A stretch of DNA of 19,290 bases, taken from NCBI GenBank assembly GCA_964236445.1, contig CAXSDR010000075.1, positions 1-19,290 on the forward strand, given 5' to 3'. The notes below the pieces were generated by a model. It was not told where the DNA came from, did no database searches, and was given only the letters and a program-made list of their open reading frames with translations. Shown one piece after another: positions 6,702 through 14,229 of the stretch (the stretch's first letter is position 1; each line of letters starts with the position of its first letter). Made by a program: the position numbers and the translations under genes. Source of the stretch: CAXSDR01 sp964236445. Its GTDB lineage: Bacteria > Actinomycetota > Actinomycetes > Motilibacterales > Motilibacteraceae.

Positions 6702-7949
6702 TCAGCCTGCGGACGCCGCCGACTCGACCGGCAGCAGGGGGTGAGGTGCCGCCGGCACGCCGACGCGGTCGCGACCGCCCCGCTTCGCGACGTAGAGGCC
6801 GGCGTCTGCCGCGGCATAGAGCTCACGCACGCTGCCTGCGTCGGTGGGCGAATGGGCGACGCCCACGCTGACGGTGAGGGGGACCAGGGAGCCGTCGGGC
6901 AGCGGCCAGGGGCGTGCCCGGACGTCAGCGACAAGCTGTTCCGCTCGCCGCACCGCGACCGTCGCCGAGCACTCGGGAAGCAGCAGCGCGATCTCGTCAC
7001 CGCCCAGCCGGCTGAGCACCGCCCCCACGCGCGTGTTCGCGGCAACGATGTCGGCGATGTGGGTCAGCACGTCGTCGCCGACGGGATGACCGTAGGTGTC
7101 GTTGATGCCCTTGAAGCGGTCGATGTCGACGAGAATGAGTGCCGTCCCGTCACCCCTTCGCCGCAGGCGCCCGGCTTCGCTCTCCGGCGTCGGCTCGTCG
7201 GGGCCGGCGCCGTCGAGTGCGGTGACCAGCGCCGCGTCGAGCACCCGGCGCGTCACCAGCCCGGTGAGGGGGTCGATGGTCGCCTGCTCGCGCAACCGGG
7301 TGATGAGCTCGTCCTGGCGACGTCCGGCGCGCACGAGCAGCAGCGCCATGGCGACGAGGGTGGCGCCGACCGACACGAGGTCGGTCACCGCCCGGTCGAG
7401 GGGCTCGAGCGGCAGGACGACCGCGCAGTCGGCGCACACGGCGAGCAGCGTCACCCCTGCGGCTGCCCGCGCCTGCAGCTGCCAAGCGGCGTAGACCACC
7501 GGATAGCAGAAGAAGACCTGGGCCGCGGCCGACGAGTCGCGAGTGGTGGCGTCGAGCACGGCGATGGCCACGACGCCCAGCACGGGAGGCGGCAGCCCGA
7601 CAGCGACCATCCGGAACCTCGACGGCATCACCACGAAGGAGAAGCACATCAGCACCAGCGCCGCCGGCACGGCATAGACCACGACGCGCTCGAGCGCGTC
7701 GTCGGGCGGCTGCAGGACGGCGAAGAGCACCGTCACGGCCGCGGCGACCGCCGTCATGATCAGCGCGGCCCAGGCTGCTTCGATGCCGTGACGAGGTGTT
7801 AGCTGTCCACCGACGGTCACACGGGGCATATCGGCAGCCGGAGTCACGGACTGAGGGACCGGCCGGGCAGGCGCAGGCCGGTGCCGCCGTCGCTCCGCGC
7901 TCACGGCAGCTCGGTCCTGGGACGCCAGCCGGTCAGTGACTCGCCTCAT
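6702..7949 (-). CDS. Membrane-bound GGDEF diguanylate cyclase
   Basis: Makes cyclic di-GMP from two GTP. With the 7949 start the protein has 415 residues: a basic N terminus, about six hydrophobic segments (roughly 58-80, 88-107, 114-133, 141-158, 163-180 and 188-207) forming an unclassified membrane sensor, and a C-terminal GGDEF domain (about 216-390). Metal-binding Asp275 lies in LVDIDRFKGINDTYGH and the signature is RLGGDEIALLLP (314-325), with Ile replacing the usual Phe; this should still be catalytic. The product-inhibition I-site, RxxD five residues before GGDEF, reads RVGA, so feedback inhibition is probably lost. ATG at 7949 overlaps the polA end by 17 bases with a weak GGGG box upstream; GTG at 7901 or ATG at 7829, just before the first helix, are alternatives. 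It lies directly downstream of polA on the same strand and is probably co-transcribed. Confidence 0.88.
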   Translation of the reverse strand: MRRVTDRLASQDRAAVSAERRRHRPAPARPVPQSVTPAADMPRVTVGGQLTPRHGIEAAWAALIMTAVAAAVTVLFAVLQPPDDALERVVVYAVPAALVLMCFSFVVMPSRFRMVAVGLPPPVLGVVAIAVLDATTRDSSAAAQVFFCYPVVYAAWQLQARAAAGVTLLAVCADCAVVLPLEPLDRAVTDLVSVGATLVAMALLLVRAGRRQDELITRLREQATIDPLTGLVTRRVLDAALVTALDGAGPDEPTPESEAGRLRRRGDGTALILVDIDRFKGINDTYGHPVGDDVLTHIADIVAANTRVGAVLSRLGGDEIALLLPECSATVAVRRAEQLVADVRARPWPLPDGSLVPLTVSVGVAHSPTDAGSVRELYAAADAGLYVAKRGGRDRVGVPAAPHPLLPVESAASAG

Positions 7950-10683
7950 GCCAGGTGCGCCCCACCCCGACACTGACGTCGAGCGGCACCGACAGGACGG
8001 CCGCCGCCCCCATCTCGCGGCGGACGAGCTCCTCGAGCCGGTCGCGCTCTCCTGCGGCCACCTCGAGCACCAGCTCGTCATGCACCTGGAGGAGCATGCG
8101 CGACGCGAGGCCCGCCTCGTCGAGGGCTTGCTGCACCTTCAGCATGGCCACCTTGACGATGTCGGCGGCGGAGCCCTGGATGGGTGCGTTGAGTGCCATG
8201 CGCTCGGCCATCTCGCGACGCTGTCTGTTGTCGCTCACCAGGTCGGGCAGATAGCGGCGGCGGCCGAGCACCGTCTCGGTGTAACCCTCGCGGCGGGCCT
8301 CGTCCACCACGTTGCGCAGATAGTCGCGCACCCCGCCGAAGCGGACGAAATATTCGTCCATCAGGCCCTGCGCCTCGCCGTAGTCGATCGACAGCTGCTT
8401 GCCGAGACCATAGGCCGACAGCCCGTAGGCCAGGCCGTAGGACATCGCCTTGATCTTGGCCCGCTGTGCCGGGCTCACCTCGCCCGGTGCGACGCCGAAG
8501 ACCCGTGACGCCGTGAACGCGTGCAGGTCTTCTCCTGAACGGAACGCCTCGATGAGCGCGGCGTCCTCGGACAGATGGGCCATGATGCGCATCTCGATCT
8601 GGCTGTAGTCAGCAGTCATGAGCGACTCGAACCCTGGCCCGACGATGAAGGCCGACCGGATGCGCCGGCCTTCCTCGGTGCGGATCGGGATGTTCTGCAG
8701 GTTGGGGTCGGTGGAGGACAACCGCCCGGTGGACGCGATGGTCTGGTTGAACGTCGTGTGGATGCGCCCGTCGTCCGCGACCTCGTCGAGCAACCCCGTG
8801 ACGGTCTGACGCAGGCGCGACATGTCGCGATGACGCAGCAGCTGCGCCAGGAACGGGTGCTCCGTCTGCACGAAGAGAGCCTGCAGTGCGTCGGCGTCGG
8901 TGGTGAAGCCGGTCTTGGTGCGCTTCGTCTTGGGCATGCCGAGCTTGTCGAAGAGAATTGCCTGCAGCTGCTTGGGCGAGCCCAGGTTGATCTCCTCGCC
9001 GATCTGCGCGTAGGCCTCGTCGGCCGCCCGCTTCACCTCGACGGAGAAGTAGTCGTCGAGTGTGCGCAGGTGCTCGACGTCGATGCTGATGCCCGTGCGT
9101 TCCACCTGCGTGAGCAGCGCCACCAGCGGCAGCTCGACGTCGGCGAGCAGCGAGGCCTGACCCTTCTCGGCGAGCTCTTCGTCGAGGGCCTCGGCGAGGT
9201 CGATGACCGCGCGCGCTCGCACCATGGCCGCGTCGGCGCGGTTCTGCTCGTCACCGCCGTCGAAGGAGAGCTGGCCGTCGTCGGACTCCTCGACCCGCAG
9301 GTCGCGCTTGAGATAGCGGACGACCAGATCGGCCAGGTCATAGGTCTTCTGGTCGGGACGCGCGAGGTAGGCGGAGAGCTCGGTGTCGCTGGTCACGCCC
9401 GCCAGTGACCACCCGCGAGCAGCGAGGGCGTGTGCCGGGCCCTTGGCATCGTGCAAGGCCTTGGGCCGCGCCGGATCGGCGAGCCAGGCCGCGAGCGCAG
9501 CGTCATCCTCGGGCGTGAGCGTGGTCGGGTCGAGGTAGGCCGCGGTGCCGTCCGCGGCGGCGAGGGCGAGGCCGCTCACGTCACCGGTGCCCGACCGCCA
9601 GGTGCCGACGACATGCATACCCGTGCGCGTGGCCGAGCTGGCGTGCGCCGCCAGCCAGGCGACGAGCGCACCGGGGACCAGGACCGCCCCGAGCATGTCG
9701 AAGCCCTCCTCGGCCTTGGGCTCCACCGGGGCGAGCGCGAGGTAGAGCCGGTCACGCAGGACGCGGAACTGCAGCGTGTCGAAGAGCTGGTGCACCGCGT
9801 CGCGATCCCACGTCTGCCAGACGAGGTCCCCGGGCTGTGTGTCGATGGGCACGTTGCGCTCGAGCTCGGTGAGCTGGCGGTTCTGGATCACCTGTGCGAG
9901 GTGGGCGCGCAGCGCGTCGCCCACCTTGCCGCGCACCTCGTCGACCCGGTCGACCAGCGCGTCCAACGAGCCGAACTGATCGATCCACTTGGCTGCGGTC
10001 TTCTCCCCCACCGTCGGGATGTTCGGCAGGTTGTCGCTGGGGTCGCCGCGCAGCGCGGCGAAGTCCGGATATTGCGCAGGTGTCAGGCCATAACGGTCCT
10101 GCACCGCTGCCGGGGTCATCCGCGCCATGTCGCTGACGCCCTTGCGCGGATAGAGGACGGTGACCTGGTCGGTCACCAGCTGGAAGACGTCGCGGTCACC
10201 GGAGCAGACGAGGACGTCGAAGCCTTCGTTGGCCGCCCGGGAGACGATCGTCGCGATGACGTCGTCGGCCTCATAGCCCTCTGCGGTGACGGTGGGGATG
10301 CGTAGCGCGTCAAGCACCTCCTTGATCAGCGGCACCTGGCTGCCGAACTCGTCCGGGGACTTGCTGCGGTTCATCTTGTATTCGGGGAACAGGTCGCGCC
10401 GGAAGGTCGCCCGGCCGACGTCGAAGGCCACCGCGATGTGCGTCGGCTGCTCGTCGCGCACCACGTTGATCAGCATCGAGGTGAAGCCGTAGACGGCGTT
10501 CGTCGGCTGGCCCGTCGTCGTCGAGAAGTTCTCCACCGGGAGCGCGTAGAAAGCGCGGTAGGCCAGGGAGTGCCCGTCGAGCAGCAGCAGCCTGCCACCA
10601 CCGCTGCCCGGCCCCGCCTTGTCGGCCGGATCGTTCGCGCTGTCCGCGGCGTTCTGGAGCTCGACCGTGCTGGGTGCCGTCAC
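7933..10683 (-). CDS. polA: DNA polymerase I
   Basis: Repair and Okazaki-processing polymerase with 5'-nuclease, 916 residues. The N-terminal 5'-3' exonuclease starts at LLLLDGHSLAYRAFYALP (catalytic Asp36) and continues with AFDVGRATFRRDLFPEYK, EGYEADDVIA and SGDRDVFQLV; the helix-hairpin-helix region carries GDPSDNLPNIPTVGEKTA. The middle 3'-5' exonuclease-like domain lacks the DxE and later acidic residues (TGMHVVGTWRSG replaces the first motif), so proofreading should be absent, as in other actinobacterial PolA. The polymerase domain has motif A TADYSQIEMRIMAHLS, motif B RAKIKAMSYGLAYG and motif C LLQVHDELVLEV. The GTG at 10683 is chosen over upstream codons because TACGAT stands six bases before it and the open frame above has no family resemblance; there is no good Shine-Dalgarno. 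It is divergent from a thioesterase and overlaps the GGDEF gene at its 3' end. Confidence 0.97.
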   Translation of the reverse strand: MTAPSTVELQNAADSANDPADKAGPGSGGGRLLLLDGHSLAYRAFYALPVENFSTTTGQPTNAVYGFTSMLINVVRDEQPTHIAVAFDVGRATFRRDLFPEYKMNRSKSPDEFGSQVPLIKEVLDALRIPTVTAEGYEADDVIATIVSRAANEGFDVLVCSGDRDVFQLVTDQVTVLYPRKGVSDMARMTPAAVQDRYGLTPAQYPDFAALRGDPSDNLPNIPTVGEKTAAKWIDQFGSLDALVDRVDEVRGKVGDALRAHLAQVIQNRQLTELERNVPIDTQPGDLVWQTWDRDAVHQLFDTLQFRVLRDRLYLALAPVEPKAEEGFDMLGAVLVPGALVAWLAAHASSATRTGMHVVGTWRSGTGDVSGLALAAADGTAAYLDPTTLTPEDDAALAAWLADPARPKALHDAKGPAHALAARGWSLAGVTSDTELSAYLARPDQKTYDLADLVVRYLKRDLRVEESDDGQLSFDGGDEQNRADAAMVRARAVIDLAEALDEELAEKGQASLLADVELPLVALLTQVERTGISIDVEHLRTLDDYFSVEVKRAADEAYAQIGEEINLGSPKQLQAILFDKLGMPKTKRTKTGFTTDADALQALFVQTEHPFLAQLLRHRDMSRLRQTVTGLLDEVADDGRIHTTFNQTIASTGRLSSTDPNLQNIPIRTEEGRRIRSAFIVGPGFESLMTADYSQIEMRIMAHLSEDAALIEAFRSGEDLHAFTASRVFGVAPGEVSPAQRAKIKAMSYGLAYGLSAYGLGKQLSIDYGEAQGLMDEYFVRFGGVRDYLRNVVDEARREGYTETVLGRRRYLPDLVSDNRQRREMAERMALNAPIQGSAADIVKVAMLKVQQALDEAGLASRMLLQVHDELVLEVAAGERDRLEELVRREMGAAAVLSVPLDVSVGVGRTWHEASH

Positions 10684-10695
10684 GGGCCGATCGTA
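10683..10695 (-). promoter_or_regulatory. Candidate polA -10 box, leaderless type
   Basis: Minus strand TACGAT (10695-10690) is followed by six bases and the GTG start of polA. It fits TANNNT. No convincing -35 is visible 16-18 bases upstream. The geometry is the same as at uvrB, nat and the divergent thioesterase. Confidence 0.38.
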
Positions 10696-10741
10696 CGCGC
10701 CCTCGGTGACAGCTCCCGGGGTCGCTCGCCACCGCACCCGC

Positions 10742-10779
10742 ACGACTGCGCTCGCGACCACGAATTAGGGTGCGTTGCG
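10742..10779 (+). promoter_or_regulatory. Candidate thioesterase promoter, leaderless type
   Basis: ACGACT (10742-10747, GAC core), an 18-base spacer, TAGGGT (10766-10771), seven bases, then GTG at 10779. AGGG inside the -10 could alternatively serve as a weak Shine-Dalgarno for the same GTG, which is then the best start by either reading. Confidence 0.38.
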
Positions 10780-11180
10780 TGACCATGCCCGAGCACCTGT
10801 CCGATGTCGGGCCCGGCGCCCTGGCCGAGCGCATGGGCATCACCCTGACCGAGGCGACGCCGCGGCGGGTGGTGGCGACGATGCCCGTCGAGGGCAACAC
10901 CCAGCCCTACGGCCTGCTCCACGGGGGCGCGTCGGTGGTCCTCGCCGAGTCGGCTGCGTCGGTGGGCGCCGCCCTGCACGCGGGGCCGGGGCGTACGGCC
11001 GTGGGGGTCGACGTCAACGCGACGCACCACCGGGGCGTACGCGCCGGGATCATCACCGCCGTCGCCACCGCGCTGCACCTCGGCTCGACGGTGGCGACCT
11101 ACGAGGTGGTGCTGACCGACCACGCCGGCCGCCGGACCTGCACCTCGCGGATCACGTGCGTCCTACGCGACCTGCAGTGA
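10779..11180 (+). CDS. Hotdog-fold thioesterase (PaaI/YbgC-like)
   Basis: A 133-residue PaaI-type acyl-CoA thioesterase, expected to hydrolyse a CoA thioester in the cytoplasm. The signature NTQPYGLLHGGASVVLAESAAS (about 40-61) contains the conserved His48-Gly-Gly and the catalytic-position acidic residue Glu57. The second half, AVGVDVNATHHRGVRAG, matches the strand that lines the active site in the family, where N-A/N-H-x-R is typical. GTG codons at 10770 and 10779 and ATG at 10785 are possible starts; 10779 is favoured by both the -10 spacing and the AGGG box. It is divergent from polA across 95 bases and converges with the GNAT gene after nine bases. Substrate unknown; a housekeeping clearance role is inferred. 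Confidence 0.88.
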   Translation: MTMPEHLSDVGPGALAERMGITLTEATPRRVVATMPVEGNTQPYGLLHGGASVVLAESAASVGAALHAGPGRTAVGVDVNATHHRGVRAGIITAVATALHLGSTVATYEVVLTDHAGRRTCTSRITCVLRDLQ

Positions 11181-11189
11181 GCCTCGGGC

Positions 11190-11780
11190 TCAGTCGCCGA
11201 TGTTCGCCAGGTTCGTGAGCGCACGCAACCGGCTCCTGGTCCGCATGGACCGCCGTCGCGCGACCAGGTCGTCGACGGGCGCAGATCGCGGGTCTGCTGC
11301 GAGCCGGCGGCGCAGGGCGCTCACGGTGGTGTTGCGTCGCACGACCGTGGGCGCGAAACCGAGCCGCGCATAGAACCTGTTGGTCTCACGCAGCTGCGGA
11401 TAGACGCTCGTCACGAGCTGCTCGGCGCCGACCTCGTCGGCATAGGTCGCAGCCGCCGCCACGAGCGCGCGGCCCACGCCCCGCCGGCGGAACGGCTCCC
11501 GCACGTGCATGAAGTTCACGTGCACCGAGGGCGCCTCGAACAGAACCGTGAAGTGCAGGTGCGTCATGACCGCCATGCCGGCGACCTCGCCGTCGATGAC
11601 GCCGACCACGATGCGCAGGTCGGGATCGGACGCGGCGTGACGCAGCCGGCTGTGGACCCCCTGCTCGCTGGGCGGCGGCGCGGCGTTGCGTCCGACTGCA
11701 CGCAGCTGCGTCCACATGGCCAACACGTCGGCGCAGTCGTCGGATGTGGCGTCGCGGACGACGACAGCGGATCGCGGCAC
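11190..11780 (-). CDS. GNAT family N-acetyltransferase
   Basis: A 196-residue acetyl-CoA-dependent N-acetyltransferase. The GNAT core spans about residues 5-150: an N-terminal strand AVVVRDATSDDCADVLAMW, the beta-hairpin RIVVGVIDGEVAGMAVM (56-72), the acetyl-CoA-binding motif A in REPFRRRGVGRALVAAA (94-110, with RRxGxG-type turn at 98-103) and the motif B-like ETNRFYARLGFAP. A basic tail of about 40 residues rich in Arg follows and is not part of the core fold. The start is GTG at 11780, supported by GAGGAG (11791-11786) five bases upstream. The acceptor molecule cannot be predicted. It is divergent from the DUF554 gene and convergent with the thioesterase. Confidence 0.87.
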   Translation of the reverse strand: MPRSAVVVRDATSDDCADVLAMWTQLRAVGRNAAPPPSEQGVHSRLRHAASDPDLRIVVGVIDGEVAGMAVMTHLHFTVLFEAPSVHVNFMHVREPFRRRGVGRALVAAAATYADEVGAEQLVTSVYPQLRETNRFYARLGFAPTVVRRNTTVSALRRRLAADPRSAPVDDLVARRRSMRTRSRLRALTNLANIGD

Positions 11781-11842
11781 GGCATCTCCTCGGAAATGGG
11801 CAGCGCAAGGCATCAGGACAGTGCGGTTGAGCCCCCCGTAGT

Positions 11843-11869
11843 CTCCTTCGGGAAAAGTGGGCGAAGGAG
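11843..11869. repeat. 8-bp perfect inverted repeat between GNAT and DUF554 genes
   Basis: CTCCTTCG (11843-11850) and CGAAGGAG (11862-11869) flank an 11-base AG-rich loop, in the middle of the 164-base divergent intergenic region. It could be a transcription-factor operator or an mRNA hairpin. Function not established. Confidence 0.45.
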
Positions 11870-11944
11870 CCGGGCGGAGCCTACGACGAAATCCGGGTCC
11901 AGCGCGAGGGCCCCCCAGGACGAAAACGATGAAGGGCAGGAGAC

Positions 11945-12739
11945 GTGGCGATCGGCTCCGGAACGCTGCTCAACGTGTGCACCATCGTGGTCGGCTCGGC
12001 ACTCGGCGTGATGCTCGGAGTACGGCTGCCGAACCGCACCCGCGCCGTGGTCACCGACGCCCTCGGCCTTGTCACACTGCTCGTCGGTGGGCTCGATGCC
12101 GCCGCCGTGCAGGACGCCGCGCTGGGGAGGGCTGTCGGCAGCTCCGCACCGGTGCTCATCGTGCTCGGCTCGTTGCTGATCGGCGGGATCGCCGGTTCGC
12201 TGCTCGGGATCGAGGCTCGGCTCGAGCAGCTGGGCGGCCGGCTGCGCCACCGCTTCGCTCGGCCGCGTCCCCACTCGGCGACGGGCACCCTCGCGCCGCC
12301 TCCCCCGGGCGCCGAGGCCAACGCCGGGCGTGAACGGTTCGTCGAGGGCTTCGTCACGGCGAGCCTGGTCTATTGCGTGGGCCCGCTCGCCATCCTCGGC
12401 GCGCTCTCGGACGGTCTCGGCCACGGCATCCGTGACCTCGTCCTCAAGTCGACGCTCGACGGCTTCGCGTCCATCGCTTTCGCCGCCGCCCTGGGGTGGG
12501 GCGTGGCGGCGGCCGCACTGCCCGTGCTGGTGCTGCAGGGCACCTTCACGCTCGTGGGTGCGCTGATGGGCGACGTGCTTCCCCAGGCAGACATGCTGGC
12601 TCTCACGGCGGTCGGCGGCCTGCTGCTGATCGGCGTCGGCATACGGCTGCTGCGCGTGCGCGACCTGCCTGTGGCCGACCTGCTGCCGGCCCTGCTCGTG
12701 GCTCCGCTGCTGGTGGAAGCGGTCGCCCACCTCCGCTGA
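11945..12739 (+). CDS. DUF554 family membrane protein
   Basis: A 264-residue polytopic membrane protein of the DUF554 (YdfK-like) family, whose function is unknown. It opens with GSGTLLNVCTIVVGSALGVMLG, the hallmark of the family, and contains ERFVEGFVTASLVYCVGPLAILGALSDGL and LKSTLDGFASIAFAAALGWG, also strongly conserved. About seven hydrophobic segments can be counted. Between the first and second halves (about residues 100-130) is a hydrophilic Arg/Pro-rich loop (HRFARPRPHS to PPPPGAEANAG) that makes the protein somewhat longer than the usual 225-240 residues. The GTG start at 11945 follows CAGGAGAC closely. The gene ends 13 bases from the convergent livF. Confidence 0.9.
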   Translation: MAIGSGTLLNVCTIVVGSALGVMLGVRLPNRTRAVVTDALGLVTLLVGGLDAAAVQDAALGRAVGSSAPVLIVLGSLLIGGIAGSLLGIEARLEQLGGRLRHRFARPRPHSATGTLAPPPPGAEANAGRERFVEGFVTASLVYCVGPLAILGALSDGLGHGIRDLVLKSTLDGFASIAFAAALGWGVAAAALPVLVLQGTFTLVGALMGDVLPQADMLALTAVGGLLLIGVGIRLLRVRDLPVADLLPALLVAPLLVEAVAHLR

Positions 12740-12752
12740 CGCGAAGCGCCGG

Positions 12753-13466
12753 TCAAGCGGTGACGTCGCCGCCCAGATAAGCCTCGCGAACGCTCGGGTC
12801 GTCGAGCAGCTCACGGCCGCTCGCCGACTTGACGACCCGCCCGGTCTCCAGCACGTAGGCGCGGTCGGCCAGCGCAAGTGCCTGGGCGGCGTTCTGCTCC
12901 ACGAGCAGCACCGTCGTGCCCTGGTCGTTGATCTCCCGGATGATGCCGAAGATCTGCTGAATGATCATGGGTGCCAGGCCCATCGAGGGCTCGTCCAGCA
13001 GCAGGACGGTCGGTCGGGCCATGAGCGCGCGCCCGATCGCCAGCATCTGCTGCTCACCCCCCGACATGGTCCCTGCCGCCTGCGTCCGGCGTTCCGCGAG
13101 CCTGGGGAACAGCGCATACACCCGGTCGAGGTCTGCGGTGAGGCTCTCCTTGCGGGTGTAGGCGCCCATCTGCAGGTTCTCGACCACCGTCATGCCCGGA
13201 AACACCCCGCGACCCTCAGGAGCCTGTGAGAGCCCGAGGCGTACGCGCTTGTGCCCAGGCGTGCGGGTGATGTCCTCACCGTTGAGGCGTACGGCTCCCG
13301 ACGACACCGAGCGCAGGCCGGAGACGGTCTTGAGTGTCGTGGTCTTGCCTGCGCCGTTGGCGCCGACGAGCGCGACGATCTCGCCCTTGTCCACCCCCAC
13401 GGTGACGCCCTTGAGCGCGGCGATCTTGCCGTAGGACACGTGGATGTCATCGATCTCAAGAAGCAT
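12753..13466 (-). CDS. livF: Branched-chain amino acid ABC transporter, ATP-binding subunit LivF
   Basis: One of the two ATPases that power the Liv importer at the inner face of the membrane; 237 residues. It shows Walker A GANGAGKTTTL, Q-loop SQAPEGRGVFPGMTV (typical of LivF), signature MSGGEQQMLAIGRAL, Walker B VLLLDEPSMGLAP and the switch His replaced by LLVEQNAAQAL, where Gln-Asn is normal for LivF. The ATG at 13466 overlaps the livG 3' end by 11 bases and has GGGAG about nine bases upstream; the longer open frame above is a livG shadow. It is the last gene of the operon and is convergent with DUF554, with no obvious terminator hairpin in the 13-base gap. Confidence 0.95.
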   Translation of the reverse strand: MLLEIDDIHVSYGKIAALKGVTVGVDKGEIVALVGANGAGKTTTLKTVSGLRSVSSGAVRLNGEDITRTPGHKRVRLGLSQAPEGRGVFPGMTVVENLQMGAYTRKESLTADLDRVYALFPRLAERRTQAAGTMSGGEQQMLAIGRALMARPTVLLLDEPSMGLAPMIIQQIFGIIREINDQGTTVLLVEQNAAQALALADRAYVLETGRVVKSASGRELLDDPSVREAYLGGDVTA

Positions 13467-14229
13467 CTGCAGGCACTCCCAGATATGCCTCGATGACGCG
13501 GGGGTCGCGCTGCACCGCGGCGGGCAGACCATCGGCAATCTTGCGGCCGAAGTCCAGGACCGCCACCCGGTCGCTGACGGTCATCACGAGGCCCATGTCG
13601 TGCTCGATCAGCAGGACCGCGACGCCGGAGTCACGGATCTTGCGGATGAGTGCGGCGAGCTCCTGCTTCTCCGCCGGGTTGAAGCCGGCCGCAGGCTCGT
13701 CGAGCAGCAGCAGCCTGGGCTCGGTCGCGAGCGCACGCGCGATCTCGAGCCGGCGCTGGTCGCCGTAGGACAGGTTCTTCGCCGTGTTGTCCGCAACGCC
13801 GGGAATGCCCACGAAGTCGAGCAGCTCAAGGGCTTTGGCCTTGCCTGCGCGCTCCTCGGCGCGGAACCGCGGCAGGCCCAGGACCGCTCCGACAGCGCTG
13901 GCCTTGTGACGCGCGTCAGTGCCGACCATGACGTTCTCGAGCGCGCTCATGTTGTCGAACAGCCGGATGTTCTGGAACGTACGCGCGATGCCGGCGCGGG
14001 TGACCAGGTGCGGCGACCGGCTGCCGAGGGGCTTCCCGAGGAACGCGACCTCGCCTTCGGTGGGGTGGTAGATGCCCGTCACGACGTTGAACACGGTCGT
14101 CTTGCCCGCACCGTTCGGCCCGATGAGCGCGAAGATCTCGCCCTCGTCGACATGCAGGTCGAGGGCCTCGACGGCGGTCAGGCCGCCGAACCGCATCGTC
14201 ATCGTGGAGAGCTGGAGCAGCGTGCTCAT
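13456..14229 (-). CDS. livG: Branched-chain amino acid ABC transporter, ATP-binding subunit LivG
   Basis: The second ATPase of the importer, 257 residues. It shows Walker A GPNGAGKTTVFN, the LivG-typical IARTFQNIRLFDNMSALENVMVG after the Q-loop, signature LSYGDQRRLEIARAL, Walker B LLLLDEPAAGFNP, and switch-region LLIEHDMGLVMTVSDRV with His. The signature reads LSYGDQ rather than LSGGQ, which is usual for LivG. The start codon ATG (14229) overlaps the livM stop as ATGA, so translation is coupled. It pairs with LivF to form the NBD heterodimer under LivH-LivM. Confidence 0.95.
   Translation of the reverse strand: MSTLLQLSTMTMRFGGLTAVEALDLHVDEGEIFALIGPNGAGKTTVFNVVTGIYHPTEGEVAFLGKPLGSRSPHLVTRAGIARTFQNIRLFDNMSALENVMVGTDARHKASAVGAVLGLPRFRAEERAGKAKALELLDFVGIPGVADNTAKNLSYGDQRRLEIARALATEPRLLLLDEPAAGFNPAEKQELAALIRKIRDSGVAVLLIEHDMGLVMTVSDRVAVLDFGRKIADGLPAAVQRDPRVIEAYLGVPADAS

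Noticed and set aside
7951..7965. CACCTGG-type stretch as Shine-Dalgarno for the GGDEF gene
   Set aside because: Not complementary to the 16S 3' end; the start is therefore left uncertain rather than supported by it.
9300..9800. Loss of 3'-5' exonuclease residues in PolA as a defect
   Set aside because: This is the normal state for actinobacterial PolA proteins and does not indicate a damaged gene.
11813..12877. 354-codon minus-strand frame across the DUF554 gene
   Set aside because: Antisense of a clear DUF554 gene; charged low-complexity composition without motifs.
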